Source: JAHFTY01 sp964584785
Lineage (GTDB): Bacteria; Acidobacteriota; Terriglobia; 20CM-2-55-15
DNA: 64,000 nucleotides
Assembly (NCBI GenBank): GCA_964584785.1
Contig: CAZPBY010000039.1
Location: 8,801-72,800, forward strand
Direction: 5' to 3'
A program made the translations under genes and the position numbers. Position 1 is the stretch's first letter; every line of letters begins with the position of its first letter. Below, in pieces: positions 42,719 through 50,971 of the stretch. The notes under the pieces are model-generated. The model saw only the letters and a list, made by a program, of their open reading frames with translations, had not been told where the DNA came from and made no database searches.

Positions 42719-44217
42719 CGGCTTCGCATGGCCCCGAGGCGGCCGGCAGTTTTCCACGGATTGGTGTCCCCCCGGCCGGGTCGTTCGGATACTCCGTTCC
42801 GATTCGAATGGTGCAGAGCCGCGGCAAGCAAAGCGAAATCACGATCCGCTTGTGAAGCCGTCCGAGTGGCGGTCCGCGTTTGAAGCCAGCGATCAATGAA
42901 GCCGGTATCGATATCGGCCTTCAAAAAATCGGGGTGCTGGAGGATCTCCTGAAAGAACGCAATGTTCGTCTTAATCCCCTGAACCTGGTACTCCTGAAGT
43001 GCGCGCCGCATTCTCTCGATCGCTTCATGACGAGTCGATCCCCACGCGACAAGCTTCGAAATCAGAGGATCGTAATCGATCGGAACCGTCCAGCCCTCGT
43101 AAACGCCGCCGTCGTCGCGGATGCCCGGTCCGGATGGAGTACGCAGCAGATCGATCCTGCCGGGTGACGGAAAGAAGTTGTTGTCGGGATCCTCGGCATA
43201 GACGCGGCACTCGATGGCGGAGCCGCGCATCACGATATCCTCCTGCCGGATGTCCAGCTTTTCGCCGAACGCAACTCGCAGCTGCTGTTTCACGAGATCC
43301 ACGCCTGTGACCATTTCGGTTATCGGATGCTCAACCTGAAGCCGCGTGTTCATCTCGAGAAAATAAAACTGCTGGTTCTTGTCGACCAGAAACTCAACCG
43401 TGCCGGCATTGTAGTAATTTGCGGCGCGCACAACTCTCAGAGCCGCTTCACCCATGCGAGCGCGCAGGGCGGGTGTGACGATGGCGGACGGACTCTCTTC
43501 AATCACCTTTTGATGGCGCCGCTGAATCGTGCATTCGCGTTCGCCAAGGAAGATCGCGTTGCCGTGTTGATCCGCCAGCACTTGAATCTCAATATGGCGT
43601 GGCTTTTCGACGAATTTTTCGATGTAGACGGATGCGTCACCGAAAGCGGCAAGCGCTTCGGACTGGGTGTTCCGAAGAGCACTCTCCATTTCTCCTTCAT
43701 CGCGAACGAACCGGAGTCCTTTGCCGCCGCCACCTGCCGAGGCCTTGAGCATGATGGGATAACCGACCGATTGAGCCACTCGTTTGGCCTCTGATTCGGA
43801 TGCAACGGGATCGAGGGTCCCCGGAACCATCGGGACCTCGTAACGAGAAACCGCGCGACGCGACTCGATTTTCGATCCCATCAACGCAATCGATTCCGCT
43901 GACGGGCCGATGAACACAATGCCGGCATCCGGACATGCTCTTGCGAACGCGGCGTTCTCCGCCAGAAAACCGTAGCCCGGGTGGATGGCTTCCGCGCCGG
44001 ACCGCTTGGCCACCTCGATAATCCGTGGGATGACCAGATAACTCTCGCGCGAGGCAGAAGGACCGATATGGAACGCCTCGTCCGCCATTCGGGCGTGGAG
44101 CGCGCCTCGATCGGCGTCGGAGTAGACAGCGACGGTTTGAATCCCCATTTCGCGGCAGGCGCGGATGACACGTACGGCGATTTCACCGCGATTGGCAATG
44201 AGAACCTTCTTAAACAC
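42715..44217 (-). CDS. biotin carboxylase subunit of an acyl-CoA carboxylase
   Basis: 500 residues. FKKVLIANRGEIAVRVIRA, ATP-grasp sequences KASAGGGGKGLRFV and ERECTIQRRHQKVIEE, and EMNTRLQVEHPITEMVTG are all typical biotin carboxylase. The C-terminal end is longer than E. coli AccC (about 450) and fits propionyl- or methylcrotonyl-CoA carboxylase alpha chains without fused biotin domain. I use the GTG at 44217 because a TATGAT box lies 7 bases upstream; ATG at 44229 is a possible alternative. With the mutase large subunit in this window, propionyl-CoA carboxylation is a plausible job. No carboxyltransferase gene is adjacent. Confidence 0.88.
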   Translation of the reverse strand: MFKKVLIANRGEIAVRVIRACREMGIQTVAVYSDADRGALHARMADEAFHIGPSASRESYLVIPRIIEVAKRSGAEAIHPGYGFLAENAAFARACPDAGIVFIGPSAESIALMGSKIESRRAVSRYEVPMVPGTLDPVASESEAKRVAQSVGYPIMLKASAGGGGKGLRFVRDEGEMESALRNTQSEALAAFGDASVYIEKFVEKPRHIEIQVLADQHGNAIFLGERECTIQRRHQKVIEESPSAIVTPALRARMGEAALRVVRAANYYNAGTVEFLVDKNQQFYFLEMNTRLQVEHPITEMVTGVDLVKQQLRVAFGEKLDIRQEDIVMRGSAIECRVYAEDPDNNFFPSPGRIDLLRTPSGPGIRDDGGVYEGWTVPIDYDPLISKLVAWGSTRHEAIERMRRALQEYQVQGIKTNIAFFQEILQHPDFLKADIDTGFIDRWLQTRTATRTASQADRDFALLAAALHHSNRNGVSERPGRGDTNPWKTAGRLGAMRSR

Positions 44218-44224
44218 GGCCCAA

Positions 44225-44230
44225 ATCATA
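44225..44230 (-). promoter_or_regulatory. -10 box (TATGAT) of the biotin carboxylase gene
   Basis: TATGAT on the reverse strand ends 7 bases before the GTG at 44217. No Shine-Dalgarno sequence lies between. It overlaps the alternative ATG, which argues against that start. Confidence 0.4.
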
Positions 44231-44389
44231 CAAGGTGTGAGCACCTGGACACCAGTCAGCCATCCCGCGCTGCACTCCAACCATCCCTGGAGCGCGAAGG
44301 GACAGTCCGTCAAGAGTTTAAGTACAACCAATTTGCTTTCTTCTCGGTGGGGAAGGCGTCAAAATGCTCACTGCCTACCGGAGGGCTCC

Positions 44390-45496
44390 ATGAAACGCCT
44401 GGCGTTTGCTGTTCTTATCGCGTTAGCCGCCACTGCAGTCTGGGCACAACTGAAGGTCGATGTCGCGCTCGTGAACGTGGTCGCGACCGTTACGGACGAC
44501 AAGGGATACTACGTGCCTGACCTCACTGCCGAGGACTTCGTCCTTGAGGAAGATGGTCAAACTCAAACAATCTCGCACCTCACGCAATCGACGGATTTGC
44601 CCGTCAGTGTGGGCGTGACTCTCGATACAAGCGGATCCATGGAACGTAAGATCGCTACCGCGACAGGCGCTGTCGAACGATTCATCCGGTCGATCCGCGA
44701 GGATGACGACATCTTCCTGATGACCTTTTCAGACCGGCCCGTCCTGCGCCAGGATTTCACCTCCGACCGGAACAAACTGGCCGGCGCACTCAAGCGAGTC
44801 ACCGTAGGCGGAGGTACCGCGCTCTATGACGCGTTGGATGACAGCCTGCGCAAAATCAAGGCGGGAGAGCACGAAAAAAAGGCGATCCTGCTCATCACGG
44901 ACGGTGTGGATACTTCGAGTTTTGTCAGCTTCGATCAGGCCCAGCTTTCCGTTCGTGAATCTGAGATTCTCGTTTACTGCGTGGGGATCTCCCCCGCCAA
45001 TGGGCCGTTGACCGAACGTAATCCCCAGACGATCCCATATCCGCAAGGCCCGGACCCGACGCGTCCCGGTGGCGGCGGCACCGGGCGCCGATCGCCGACC
45101 GGAACCGGAGGCCGCGGAGGCGGCACCATCGGCATACCGCTTCCCGGCGGCGGGACTTTTCCGATTCCTCTTCCCGGCCGGCGTCCATTTGCTCAGATCG
45201 GCCAACAGCAACGTCGTGGTCCTGTCAATCCGGACAGCATCGATATGGAAGTCCTCAATGCATTCGCGGATGCCAGCGGTGGAAAGGCGTGGCTGCTATC
45301 GGGCGCCTGGACGGACGGCCGCGGAAACCAGGTCGAGAAAATCCTCGATGAAATTGCCAATGAGCTCCGAAGTCAATACAGCATCGGATACTACCCGACC
45401 CATGAACTGAAAGACGGGAAATGGCATCGAATCACCATCCGCGCGAAGAACCCTCGCTACCACGTGCGGGCTCGCAAAGAGTATTTCGGAAAATAG
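44390..45496 (+). CDS. exported VWFA-domain protein, acidobacterial type
   Basis: 368 residues. Signal peptide (MKRLAFAVLIALAATAVWAQ), an N-terminal strand-rich segment (VVATVTDDKGYYVPDLTAEDFVL), and a von Willebrand A domain with the MIDAS motif DTSGS (about residue 83) and LLITDGVDT. Between residues about 220 and 265 lies a Gly/Pro/Arg-rich linker. The C-terminal end (RSQYSIGYYPTHELKDGKWHRITI) matches the VWFA-related family common in Acidobacteriota. The ATG at 44390 is used because GGAGGG lies in front; earlier in-frame ATGs would put the signal peptide inside. Function unknown; likely envelope protein contacts. Confidence 0.82.
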   Translation: MKRLAFAVLIALAATAVWAQLKVDVALVNVVATVTDDKGYYVPDLTAEDFVLEEDGQTQTISHLTQSTDLPVSVGVTLDTSGSMERKIATATGAVERFIRSIREDDDIFLMTFSDRPVLRQDFTSDRNKLAGALKRVTVGGGTALYDALDDSLRKIKAGEHEKKAILLITDGVDTSSFVSFDQAQLSVRESEILVYCVGISPANGPLTERNPQTIPYPQGPDPTRPGGGGTGRRSPTGTGGRGGGTIGIPLPGGGTFPIPLPGRRPFAQIGQQQRRGPVNPDSIDMEVLNAFADASGGKAWLLSGAWTDGRGNQVEKILDEIANELRSQYSIGYYPTHELKDGKWHRITIRAKNPRYHVRARKEYFGK

Positions 45497-45533
45497 CTTC
45501 AAATCGGTAAGGAGCGTCGGGCGTTTCCGGCGC

Positions 45534-46643
45534 CTACAACGACACTTCGCGTAACAGGCGCTGCTCAATCACCCGAACACGTTCGAGCTGGCCTTTGGCG
45601 GGAAAGCGCTCGTAAAAACCTTCGCTGCGGAATTCGTCTTTTAAGTCCGCCCAACGCGAAATCAAGCGCTCAAATGCTTTCGGCGAAGGATGCTCCCGCC
45701 AGTTCTCGACAACGGCATACTGATCGATAATGTCGCTAAAGGCGCGGATCAGCGCCTTCAACGTAACACTGGTCGTAAATTTGTACTTGTCGTTGGAGCC
45801 CCAGATCTTCTCCATCACCGAGCGAACCGCCTTCAAGTAATCGGCGATCAACTCGAACGCGCGTTCGGGTTTGCCCCGCAATTCTTTCATGAACAGTTTC
45901 TCGTGTTGTTCAACGAGCTTCTTGATCTCGTTGAACAGTTCCGCCTGCAGGATCCATTTCTCCTGACGGCTGCGTCCTCCGAGCCGATTGATTTTGTACT
46001 GAAGCGGCGACGACGCCTGCTCATACAGATTGCGGACGATTCCCGCGGCCAGACGGGTTTTCTCGTCGTACCGGCTGATGCGGTCGAGAAGATCGACCAG
46101 GTGAGACTTGTTGATTCGTGTCTGACTCGAATTGATGATGACAAACATCTCAGCCGCGAAGTCCGCGGTCTTGCCGTCGAAAATGACGCAGGGAACTTCA
46201 ATGTGATCGAGAAGACCGGGATTTCGTTCACCGTAGAAATGGAGTCCGGCCAGTCGATGCTGGCCATCGATAATCAGGAATCCGGATTTCGGATCTTCAA
46301 GATCGCCGACCGATTGATACTGTCCAAGCGGACGAAACCTCAAAACGTCTTCCGAAAAAAGAAGGACACTCCCCGGAATGGCCGGCTGGGTTTCCGCAGA
46401 CTCATAAAAATTGACGATCTCTCGAACCTTGCGCCGGCTGAGCAAACGCTGAAAGGCTTTCTCGCTCCGTTCGACGGAGCCGATAAACCTGGCAATGGGA
46501 TCGTCGGCTTCCGCTTCGGCCTCGATGGTTTCACCTTCGAAGTAAAACCGGCTCGTAAATCGAACCCGGCTCAGGACGTCCGGCGCTTTGAAGGACACAA
46601 AATAGAAGATTCCGTCTTTCTGGCGAATTCGCGTCGCAAGCAT
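45534..46643 (-). CDS. DGQHR-domain protein (DndB/DpdB-like), orphan
   Basis: 369 residues with the diagnostic sequence IIDGQHRLAGL (DGQHR at 126-130) and the conserved neighbour segments (PGSVLLFSEDVL before it, INSSQTRINKSHLVDLL after it). DGQHR proteins include DndB, a repressor of phosphorothioate DNA modification, and DpdB of 7-deazaguanine DNA modification. No dnd, dpd or pbe genes are near, so it stands alone between a VWFA gene and an amidase gene. The rest is rich in helices with charged residues. Its job here is unknown; it could be a relict of a DNA-modification system or have its own role. Confidence 0.8.
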   Translation of the reverse strand: MLATRIRQKDGIFYFVSFKAPDVLSRVRFTSRFYFEGETIEAEAEADDPIARFIGSVERSEKAFQRLLSRRKVREIVNFYESAETQPAIPGSVLLFSEDVLRFRPLGQYQSVGDLEDPKSGFLIIDGQHRLAGLHFYGERNPGLLDHIEVPCVIFDGKTADFAAEMFVIINSSQTRINKSHLVDLLDRISRYDEKTRLAAGIVRNLYEQASSPLQYKINRLGGRSRQEKWILQAELFNEIKKLVEQHEKLFMKELRGKPERAFELIADYLKAVRSVMEKIWGSNDKYKFTTSVTLKALIRAFSDIIDQYAVVENWREHPSPKAFERLISRWADLKDEFRSEGFYERFPAKGQLERVRVIEQRLLREVSL

Positions 46644-46660
46644 AATTACCTAACACGATA

Positions 46661-48079
46661 CTACGGCTGAAAAGCGGTTGTCGATCCGTTCGCGACGGCC
46701 TCCCGTTCAAAGGCGTGCGCGATACGCAGGACCGTCATTTCGTCAAAAGGACGGCCGGCAATTTGCATCCCGATGGGCAAACCCTCCGAACTGGCGCCGC
46801 ATGGCACGGAGATCGCCGGCGATCCCGTGATGTTGAAATGCCGGGAACATCGTGTCAGCGCAATGCCGATGGGTTCTCTAACAGAACCCCGTTGAACGCT
46901 GGCCTGGTCAATCCGCGGCGGAGTGATGGGAACAGAGGGGGTGACAATGACGTCGACGGATTGGAGAACCCCGGCGCATTCCTGTTGCATGAGAGTCCTG
47001 GCGCGTTGCGCCCGAATGTAATCGATGGACAGCAGCAGACGTCCGGCTTCCAGTCTCGTTCGGACGTCGGGTCCGTAATCTTCGCCTCGGGAGTTGAGGA
47101 ACGTCTCGTGATACGAATAGGCTTCGGGCGAAGCAATCTGGCTCCAAATGCCTCGCTGAAGCGGCGCCATCGGCAAGTCGACGTCCGTGACGATCGCCCC
47201 GAGTCGTTCAAACGTGTTCAATGCCGCTCGCATCGCGGTCTCGACTTCGGGCTGGAGATTCTCGAAAAAATACGAACGCGGAATGCCGATTCGCAATCCT
47301 TTAACCACACCGGTTAGATTTTCGGTGTACCGCGGGACCGGCTTGTCCTGGCTCAGGGGGTCGTGAGGATCGTGTCCGGCGAGAGTCTCCAGCAAAAGAG
47401 CGGCGTCCTCGACGGTTCGCGTCATAGGCCCGGCATGATCCAGCGACCAGGAAAGCGGAACTGCCCCGCGAAGCGAGCATCGGCCGTACGTCGGCTTCAA
47501 CCCGACAATGCCGCACAAGGAAGCCGGAACGCGAATGGATCCGCCGGTATCCGAACCGACGGACGCCAGACCCATGGACATCGCAACGGCGCTCGCCGAT
47601 CCGCCGCTGGAACCACCGGTAATGTAGTCGGGGTTCCAGGGATTGCGCGCCGTACCGTAATGAGGATTGATCGTCGTGATCCCGTATGCCGCCTCATGCA
47701 TATTCGTCTTGCCGACAATAACCGCACCGGCCTGTCGTACCCTCTGGACGATCGCGGCGTCTTCCGTTGGAACGCGGTCGTGAAAGACCTTCATTCCGGC
47801 GGTCGTTCGAACTCCCTTCGTGTCGTACAGGTCCTTCACCGAAATGGGTAAGCCATGCAACGCTCCAAGATTCTCACCACGCGACAGTGCCCGTTCCGCC
47901 GCGCGCGCTGCGTCCATCGCCTGGTCGGCAGTCACGGTAATGAAAGCGCGCATCCCGGCGTCGAACTGGTCGATTTGTCTCAGCACGGCGGCGGTCAACT
48001 CCACGGGGCTGAGTTCCAAGGTTCGGACCAGACGGGCGGCGCCGGCAAGCGTAAGTTTTTTAAGGTCTTCGTCTTTCAT
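46661..48079 (-). CDS. amidase (amidase signature family)
   Basis: 472 residues with the Ser-Ser-Lys catalytic triad: Lys82 in HGLPISVKDLYDTKG, the Ser pair in GGSSGGSASA (157-158) and the nucleophile Ser181 in GSDTGGSIRVP. The family includes GatA, the subunit of the tRNA amidotransferase, but gatB and gatC are not near and the C-terminal region (SRHFNITGSPAISVPCG) fits a stand-alone amidase. A TATACT box lies 8 bases before the ATG. Substrate unknown. Confidence 0.82.
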   Translation of the reverse strand: MKDEDLKKLTLAGAARLVRTLELSPVELTAAVLRQIDQFDAGMRAFITVTADQAMDAARAAERALSRGENLGALHGLPISVKDLYDTKGVRTTAGMKVFHDRVPTEDAAIVQRVRQAGAVIVGKTNMHEAAYGITTINPHYGTARNPWNPDYITGGSSGGSASAVAMSMGLASVGSDTGGSIRVPASLCGIVGLKPTYGRCSLRGAVPLSWSLDHAGPMTRTVEDAALLLETLAGHDPHDPLSQDKPVPRYTENLTGVVKGLRIGIPRSYFFENLQPEVETAMRAALNTFERLGAIVTDVDLPMAPLQRGIWSQIASPEAYSYHETFLNSRGEDYGPDVRTRLEAGRLLLSIDYIRAQRARTLMQQECAGVLQSVDVIVTPSVPITPPRIDQASVQRGSVREPIGIALTRCSRHFNITGSPAISVPCGASSEGLPIGMQIAGRPFDEMTVLRIAHAFEREAVANGSTTAFQP

Positions 48080-48087
48080 TTGTGTGC

Positions 48088-48093
48088 AGTATA
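48088..48093 (-). promoter_or_regulatory. -10 box (TATACT) of the amidase gene
   Basis: TATACT on the reverse strand ends 8 bases before the amidase ATG at 48079, giving a leaderless-type transcript. Confidence 0.45.
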
Positions 48094-48172
48094 TGCCGAT
48101 TTGAGGATTTCCAATTTAAGTGAACCGAAGGCCCCCTTGACACTGTCATTCATTACGGACAACGATGGCCGG

Positions 48173-48760
48173 GTGAAAACCGCAGCCGTGAGGGCAGGGG
48201 AAGATATCGACTTCGAATCGGCCGCACGTGAATGCCGTTCCTACCTGCTCCAGATCGCGGTGGCATCCACACGGAATCCGGAAGATGCCGAAGATGTTGT
48301 ACAGGAAGCGCTTATGCGCGGCTATCGCGGTATCCACCGGTTTCGCGGGGATTGTCCGCTGCGAATCTGGCTGTCGAGGATTGTCGTTCGCGTCGCCATC
48401 AACCATCATCGGAGCGTCGCACGACGGCTGAAACGGTGGGTGTTCTTTGGGGATATGGAGATCCCGAATGAGGATGGAACCGTACGCGAATACGATCCCG
48501 CCGACCCCCTTCGAGAGTTTGACCGCGAACGGATGATGGACGTGCGCAAACAGGTGAACCGGCTTCCGGACGAATTCCGAATGCCGTTAATGATGCTGGC
48601 CATCGATGGCATGACGATTCCCGAAATCGCAGGCGTTCTGGAGATACCCGAGGGCACAGTGAAATCGAGAATCTTTTATGCCCGAAAGAGGCTGAACGAG
48701 GCGCTTCAGCCGAGAAAGTCTGCGCGTGGTGCGTTATCGCGCGAAAAGAGAACAAAATGA
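48173..48760 (+). CDS. ECF sigma factor (second)
   Basis: About 195 residues. Region 2 reads CRSYLLQIAVASTRNPEDAEDVVQEALMRGYRGIHRF and region 4 reads LPDEFRMPLMMLAIDGMTIPEIAGVLEIPEGTVKSRIFYARKRLNEAL, both typical. The frame stays open upstream; candidate starts are TTG 48137, GTG 48173 and GTG 48188. The TTG lies inside TTGACA, a plausible -35 box, with AACGAT (48161-48166) 18 bases on, so I prefer the GTG at 48173, 6 bases after that -10 box. The next gene overlaps its stop by four bases and encodes its likely anti-sigma factor. The start is the least certain part. Confidence 0.85.
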   Translation: MKTAAVRAGEDIDFESAARECRSYLLQIAVASTRNPEDAEDVVQEALMRGYRGIHRFRGDCPLRIWLSRIVVRVAINHHRSVARRLKRWVFFGDMEIPNEDGTVREYDPADPLREFDRERMMDVRKQVNRLPDEFRMPLMMLAIDGMTIPEIAGVLEIPEGTVKSRIFYARKRLNEALQPRKSARGALSREKRTK

Positions 48761-49611
48761 ACGTGGATTGCCGTTGGATGGAAGAAAAGCTGGAGCCTTT
48801 TTTCTGCGATCGGTTGACCGCAGACGAAAACCGCGCGGCGCACGCGCATCTGGAAAGCTGCAGCGATTGCCGCGCCACAATTCAGGAATTCACCGCCCTT
48901 GATCCCCTGATCAAGAAGGTCTTTCAGCAGAACCTGGCCATTTCTCGAATGCCGCGACAGCGACGGTCTCCGTTGACGATCAGCGCGTTTGCGGCCGCCA
49001 TCGCATTCGTGATTCTGCTGCTCGTGTGGATGCCCTCTCGCCAATCTTCAAACGTCCAAACCGCGCACTCGCCAACACCGACAGTCGCAGCCACGCCCCT
49101 GGACACGGCCTCGGTTCCCAAGATTAACGAGCCCGCTCCGCCCGAGCGCGCTAAACCGGAAGCGGTCATCCCGGATCGGCCGGCCACCGTCGCACCGCAA
49201 GCGGTGAACTCGGAGCGGGCCGGCAAGGCGGTGCCAGACTTCCTCATCACCGATTTTGCCGGCTACTCCCGAAGCATCGGCGACTATCGCGGATCCGTTT
49301 TGATTTTCGGTGTCCTCGGTGCAGATCAGCCTCAAGCAGTTTCGAATCTGCAGAAGGTGTACGAGACTTTCGGCAAAAACACCAAACTCCGCATTGTAGG
49401 CGTGCTGAATCAGCGAGGAACGGCACCTGCCGGCGCAACATTCACGATGGCGTATAACGAGGGCTCCGCGCTTTTAGGGGCCACCGCTTCGGATGTCGTG
49501 ATCGTTGACGAGACCGGAACCGTTCGATTTCGCGGATCGCTGCTGGAGTCTTCGACAGGCGTGCTGAATTCCGTCCGCACAACACTTCGGCAGCTGAACA
49601 TCCAGAATTGA
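48757..49611 (+). CDS. anti-sigma factor with redoxin-like periplasmic domain
   Basis: 284 residues. N-terminal zf-HC2 zinc site His31, Cys35, Cys38 (AHLESCSDC), a transmembrane helix at about 72-91 (LTISAFAAAIAFVILLLVW), a Pro/Ala-rich linker (residues 92-150), then a domain of about 130 residues that reads like a thioredoxin-fold/TlpA protein (AVPDFLITDFAGYSRSIGDY ... VLIFGVLGADQ ... VVIVDETGTVRFRGSL). The spot where TlpA has WCxxC reads GVLGADQP, so the redox cysteines are missing. This suggests a sensor that binds something rather than a redox enzyme. ATG overlaps the sigma stop. Confidence 0.82.
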   Translation: MNVDCRWMEEKLEPFFCDRLTADENRAAHAHLESCSDCRATIQEFTALDPLIKKVFQQNLAISRMPRQRRSPLTISAFAAAIAFVILLLVWMPSRQSSNVQTAHSPTPTVAATPLDTASVPKINEPAPPERAKPEAVIPDRPATVAPQAVNSERAGKAVPDFLITDFAGYSRSIGDYRGSVLIFGVLGADQPQAVSNLQKVYETFGKNTKLRIVGVLNQRGTAPAGATFTMAYNEGSALLGATASDVVIVDETGTVRFRGSLLESSTGVLNSVRTTLRQLNIQN

Positions 49612-49623
49612 CGCAGCCCGTCG

Positions 49624-50859
49624 CTACTCCTCCAGTCGAATCAAATCGTCATACGTTTCGCGACGCCGAATAACGGAGAACCGTTCGCCATCCACCAACA
49701 CCTCCGCCGCCCGCGGTCGAGAGTTGTAGTTTGAAGCGAGACTGAATCCGTAAGCGCCGGCACTCATGACGGCGAGAAGATCGTCGGCCTCGAGGTTCGG
49801 CAGTTCGCGGTCCTGAGCAATGAAATCCGCGGACTCGCACACCGGTCCAACGACGTCCGCGATCTCGTCAGTACGGGATTCGCGAACCGGCCACAGCTGG
49901 TGATGCGATCCATACAGAGCGGGCCGTATAAGGTCATTCATCGCGGCGTCCACAACGACGAACCTCTTGGCGCCCTGACTCTTTTTGAGAAGCACTCGCG
50001 TCAGCAGAAGGCCGGCGTTTCCGGTGATCACGCGGCCGGGTTCCAGCACGATCGTCAAGCCCAGGTCTTTGGTTGCACCCACGACTGCGGACGCATACGC
50101 GGCTGGAGACGGCGGCTCCTCGCCACCGTAAGCGATTCCCAAACCTCCGCCAAAGTCCAGATACCGCAGCCGGACGCCGGTCGACATCAGCGCTTGTGTA
50201 AATTCCCGAATGCTCCGTAATGCCTGATTGAACGGTTCAATGTCCGTGATCTGCGATCCAATGTGGCACGTGACACCGACGATCTCGATTTCCGGCATAT
50301 CGCGCATGCGAGCGTAAAGCGACGTCGCTTCTTCCAGCCCGACACCGAATTTGTGTTTCTTCATGCCCGTCGAAATATACGGATGAGTGCGCGGATCAAC
50401 GTCAGGGTTCGTTCGGATCGATACTCGCGCTCGCAGTCCGAGCGCGGCCGCAACCTCTCGAATCCGTTCGACCTCCGGAGCCGATTCGGCGTTGAAAAAA
50501 AGAATGCCGGACTCCAGGGCATAACGGATCTCTGAGACCGTTTTGCCCACGCCGGAAAAGATGGTCTTCTGCAATAGACCGCCGGCACGCTGGACTCGAA
50601 ATAGTTCGCCTCCGGAAACAATCTCGAATCCTGTGCCCGATTCGGAAAACAGACGCAGGATACTGAGGTTGGAATTCGCCTTAACGGCGTAACAGATCAG
50701 ATGGTCAATTGGAGCAAATGCTTCGTTGAAAACACGGATATGACGCAGCAGCGTTCGTCGACTGTAGATGTAAACCGGCGTGCCGACCTCATCTGCGATG
50801 CGGCGCAGGGGAACTTCCTCGCAGTACAACTCGGTATCGCGATAGCAGAAACAATGCAC
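49624..50859 (-). CDS. lysA: diaminopimelate decarboxylase
   Basis: 411 residues from a GTG start. PLP-enzyme motifs: YAVKANSNLSILRL (the lysine that binds PLP), HIGSQITDIEPF, YLDFGGGLGIAYGG, EPGRVITGNAG and CESADFIAQD (Cys of the partner site), and the C-terminal MSAGAYGFSLASNYN. LysA makes lysine from meso-diaminopimelate. The open frame begins upstream at an ATG inside palindromic repeat 3, but a TATAAT box lies just 6 bases before the GTG at 50859, so the true start is this GTG. It faces the redoxin-like anti-sigma gene. Confidence 0.93.
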   Translation of the reverse strand: MHCFCYRDTELYCEEVPLRRIADEVGTPVYIYSRRTLLRHIRVFNEAFAPIDHLICYAVKANSNLSILRLFSESGTGFEIVSGGELFRVQRAGGLLQKTIFSGVGKTVSEIRYALESGILFFNAESAPEVERIREVAAALGLRARVSIRTNPDVDPRTHPYISTGMKKHKFGVGLEEATSLYARMRDMPEIEIVGVTCHIGSQITDIEPFNQALRSIREFTQALMSTGVRLRYLDFGGGLGIAYGGEEPPSPAAYASAVVGATKDLGLTIVLEPGRVITGNAGLLLTRVLLKKSQGAKRFVVVDAAMNDLIRPALYGSHHQLWPVRESRTDEIADVVGPVCESADFIAQDRELPNLEADDLLAVMSAGAYGFSLASNYNSRPRAAEVLVDGERFSVIRRRETYDDLIRLEE

Positions 50860-50865
50860 GGCGGC

Positions 50866-50871
50866 ATTATA
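50866..50871 (-). promoter_or_regulatory. -10 box (TATAAT) of lysA
   Basis: Perfect TATAAT on the reverse strand, 6 bases before the GTG start. Its -35 region would lie inside the palindromic repeat copy 3. Confidence 0.5.
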
Positions 50872-50874
50872 TGC

Positions 50875-50959
50875 GTCACAAAGCCCGTCGCTGCGCTCCG
50901 GGTTCTGCACATGACGGCAAAAACTGTCAGAACCCGGAGTGCAGCGACGGGCTATGTGA
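50875..50959. repeat. dispersed palindromic repeat, copy 3
   Basis: Arms TCACAAAGCCCGTCGCTGCG plus CTCCGGGTTCTG (50876-50907) and their reverse complement with about three mismatches (50928-50959). It lies between lysA and the Spy-like gene, right behind the lysA promoter, and shares its arm with copies at 6322 and 19238. Confidence 0.88.
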
Positions 50960-50971
50960 AGTGTCTTGCAG

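Noticed and set aside
44165..44389. Start of the VWFA gene frame at 44165
   Set aside because: The signal peptide begins at 44390 with GGAGGG in front, so the first 75 codons are not coding.
46661..48079. Calling the amidase GatA
   Set aside because: gatB and gatC are absent nearby and the C-terminal region looks like a stand-alone amidase.
49613..49626. Partial match to the palindromic repeat arm (GCAGCCCGTCGCT)
   Set aside because: Only about 12 bases match and no second arm is present; it sits between two stop codons and may be chance.
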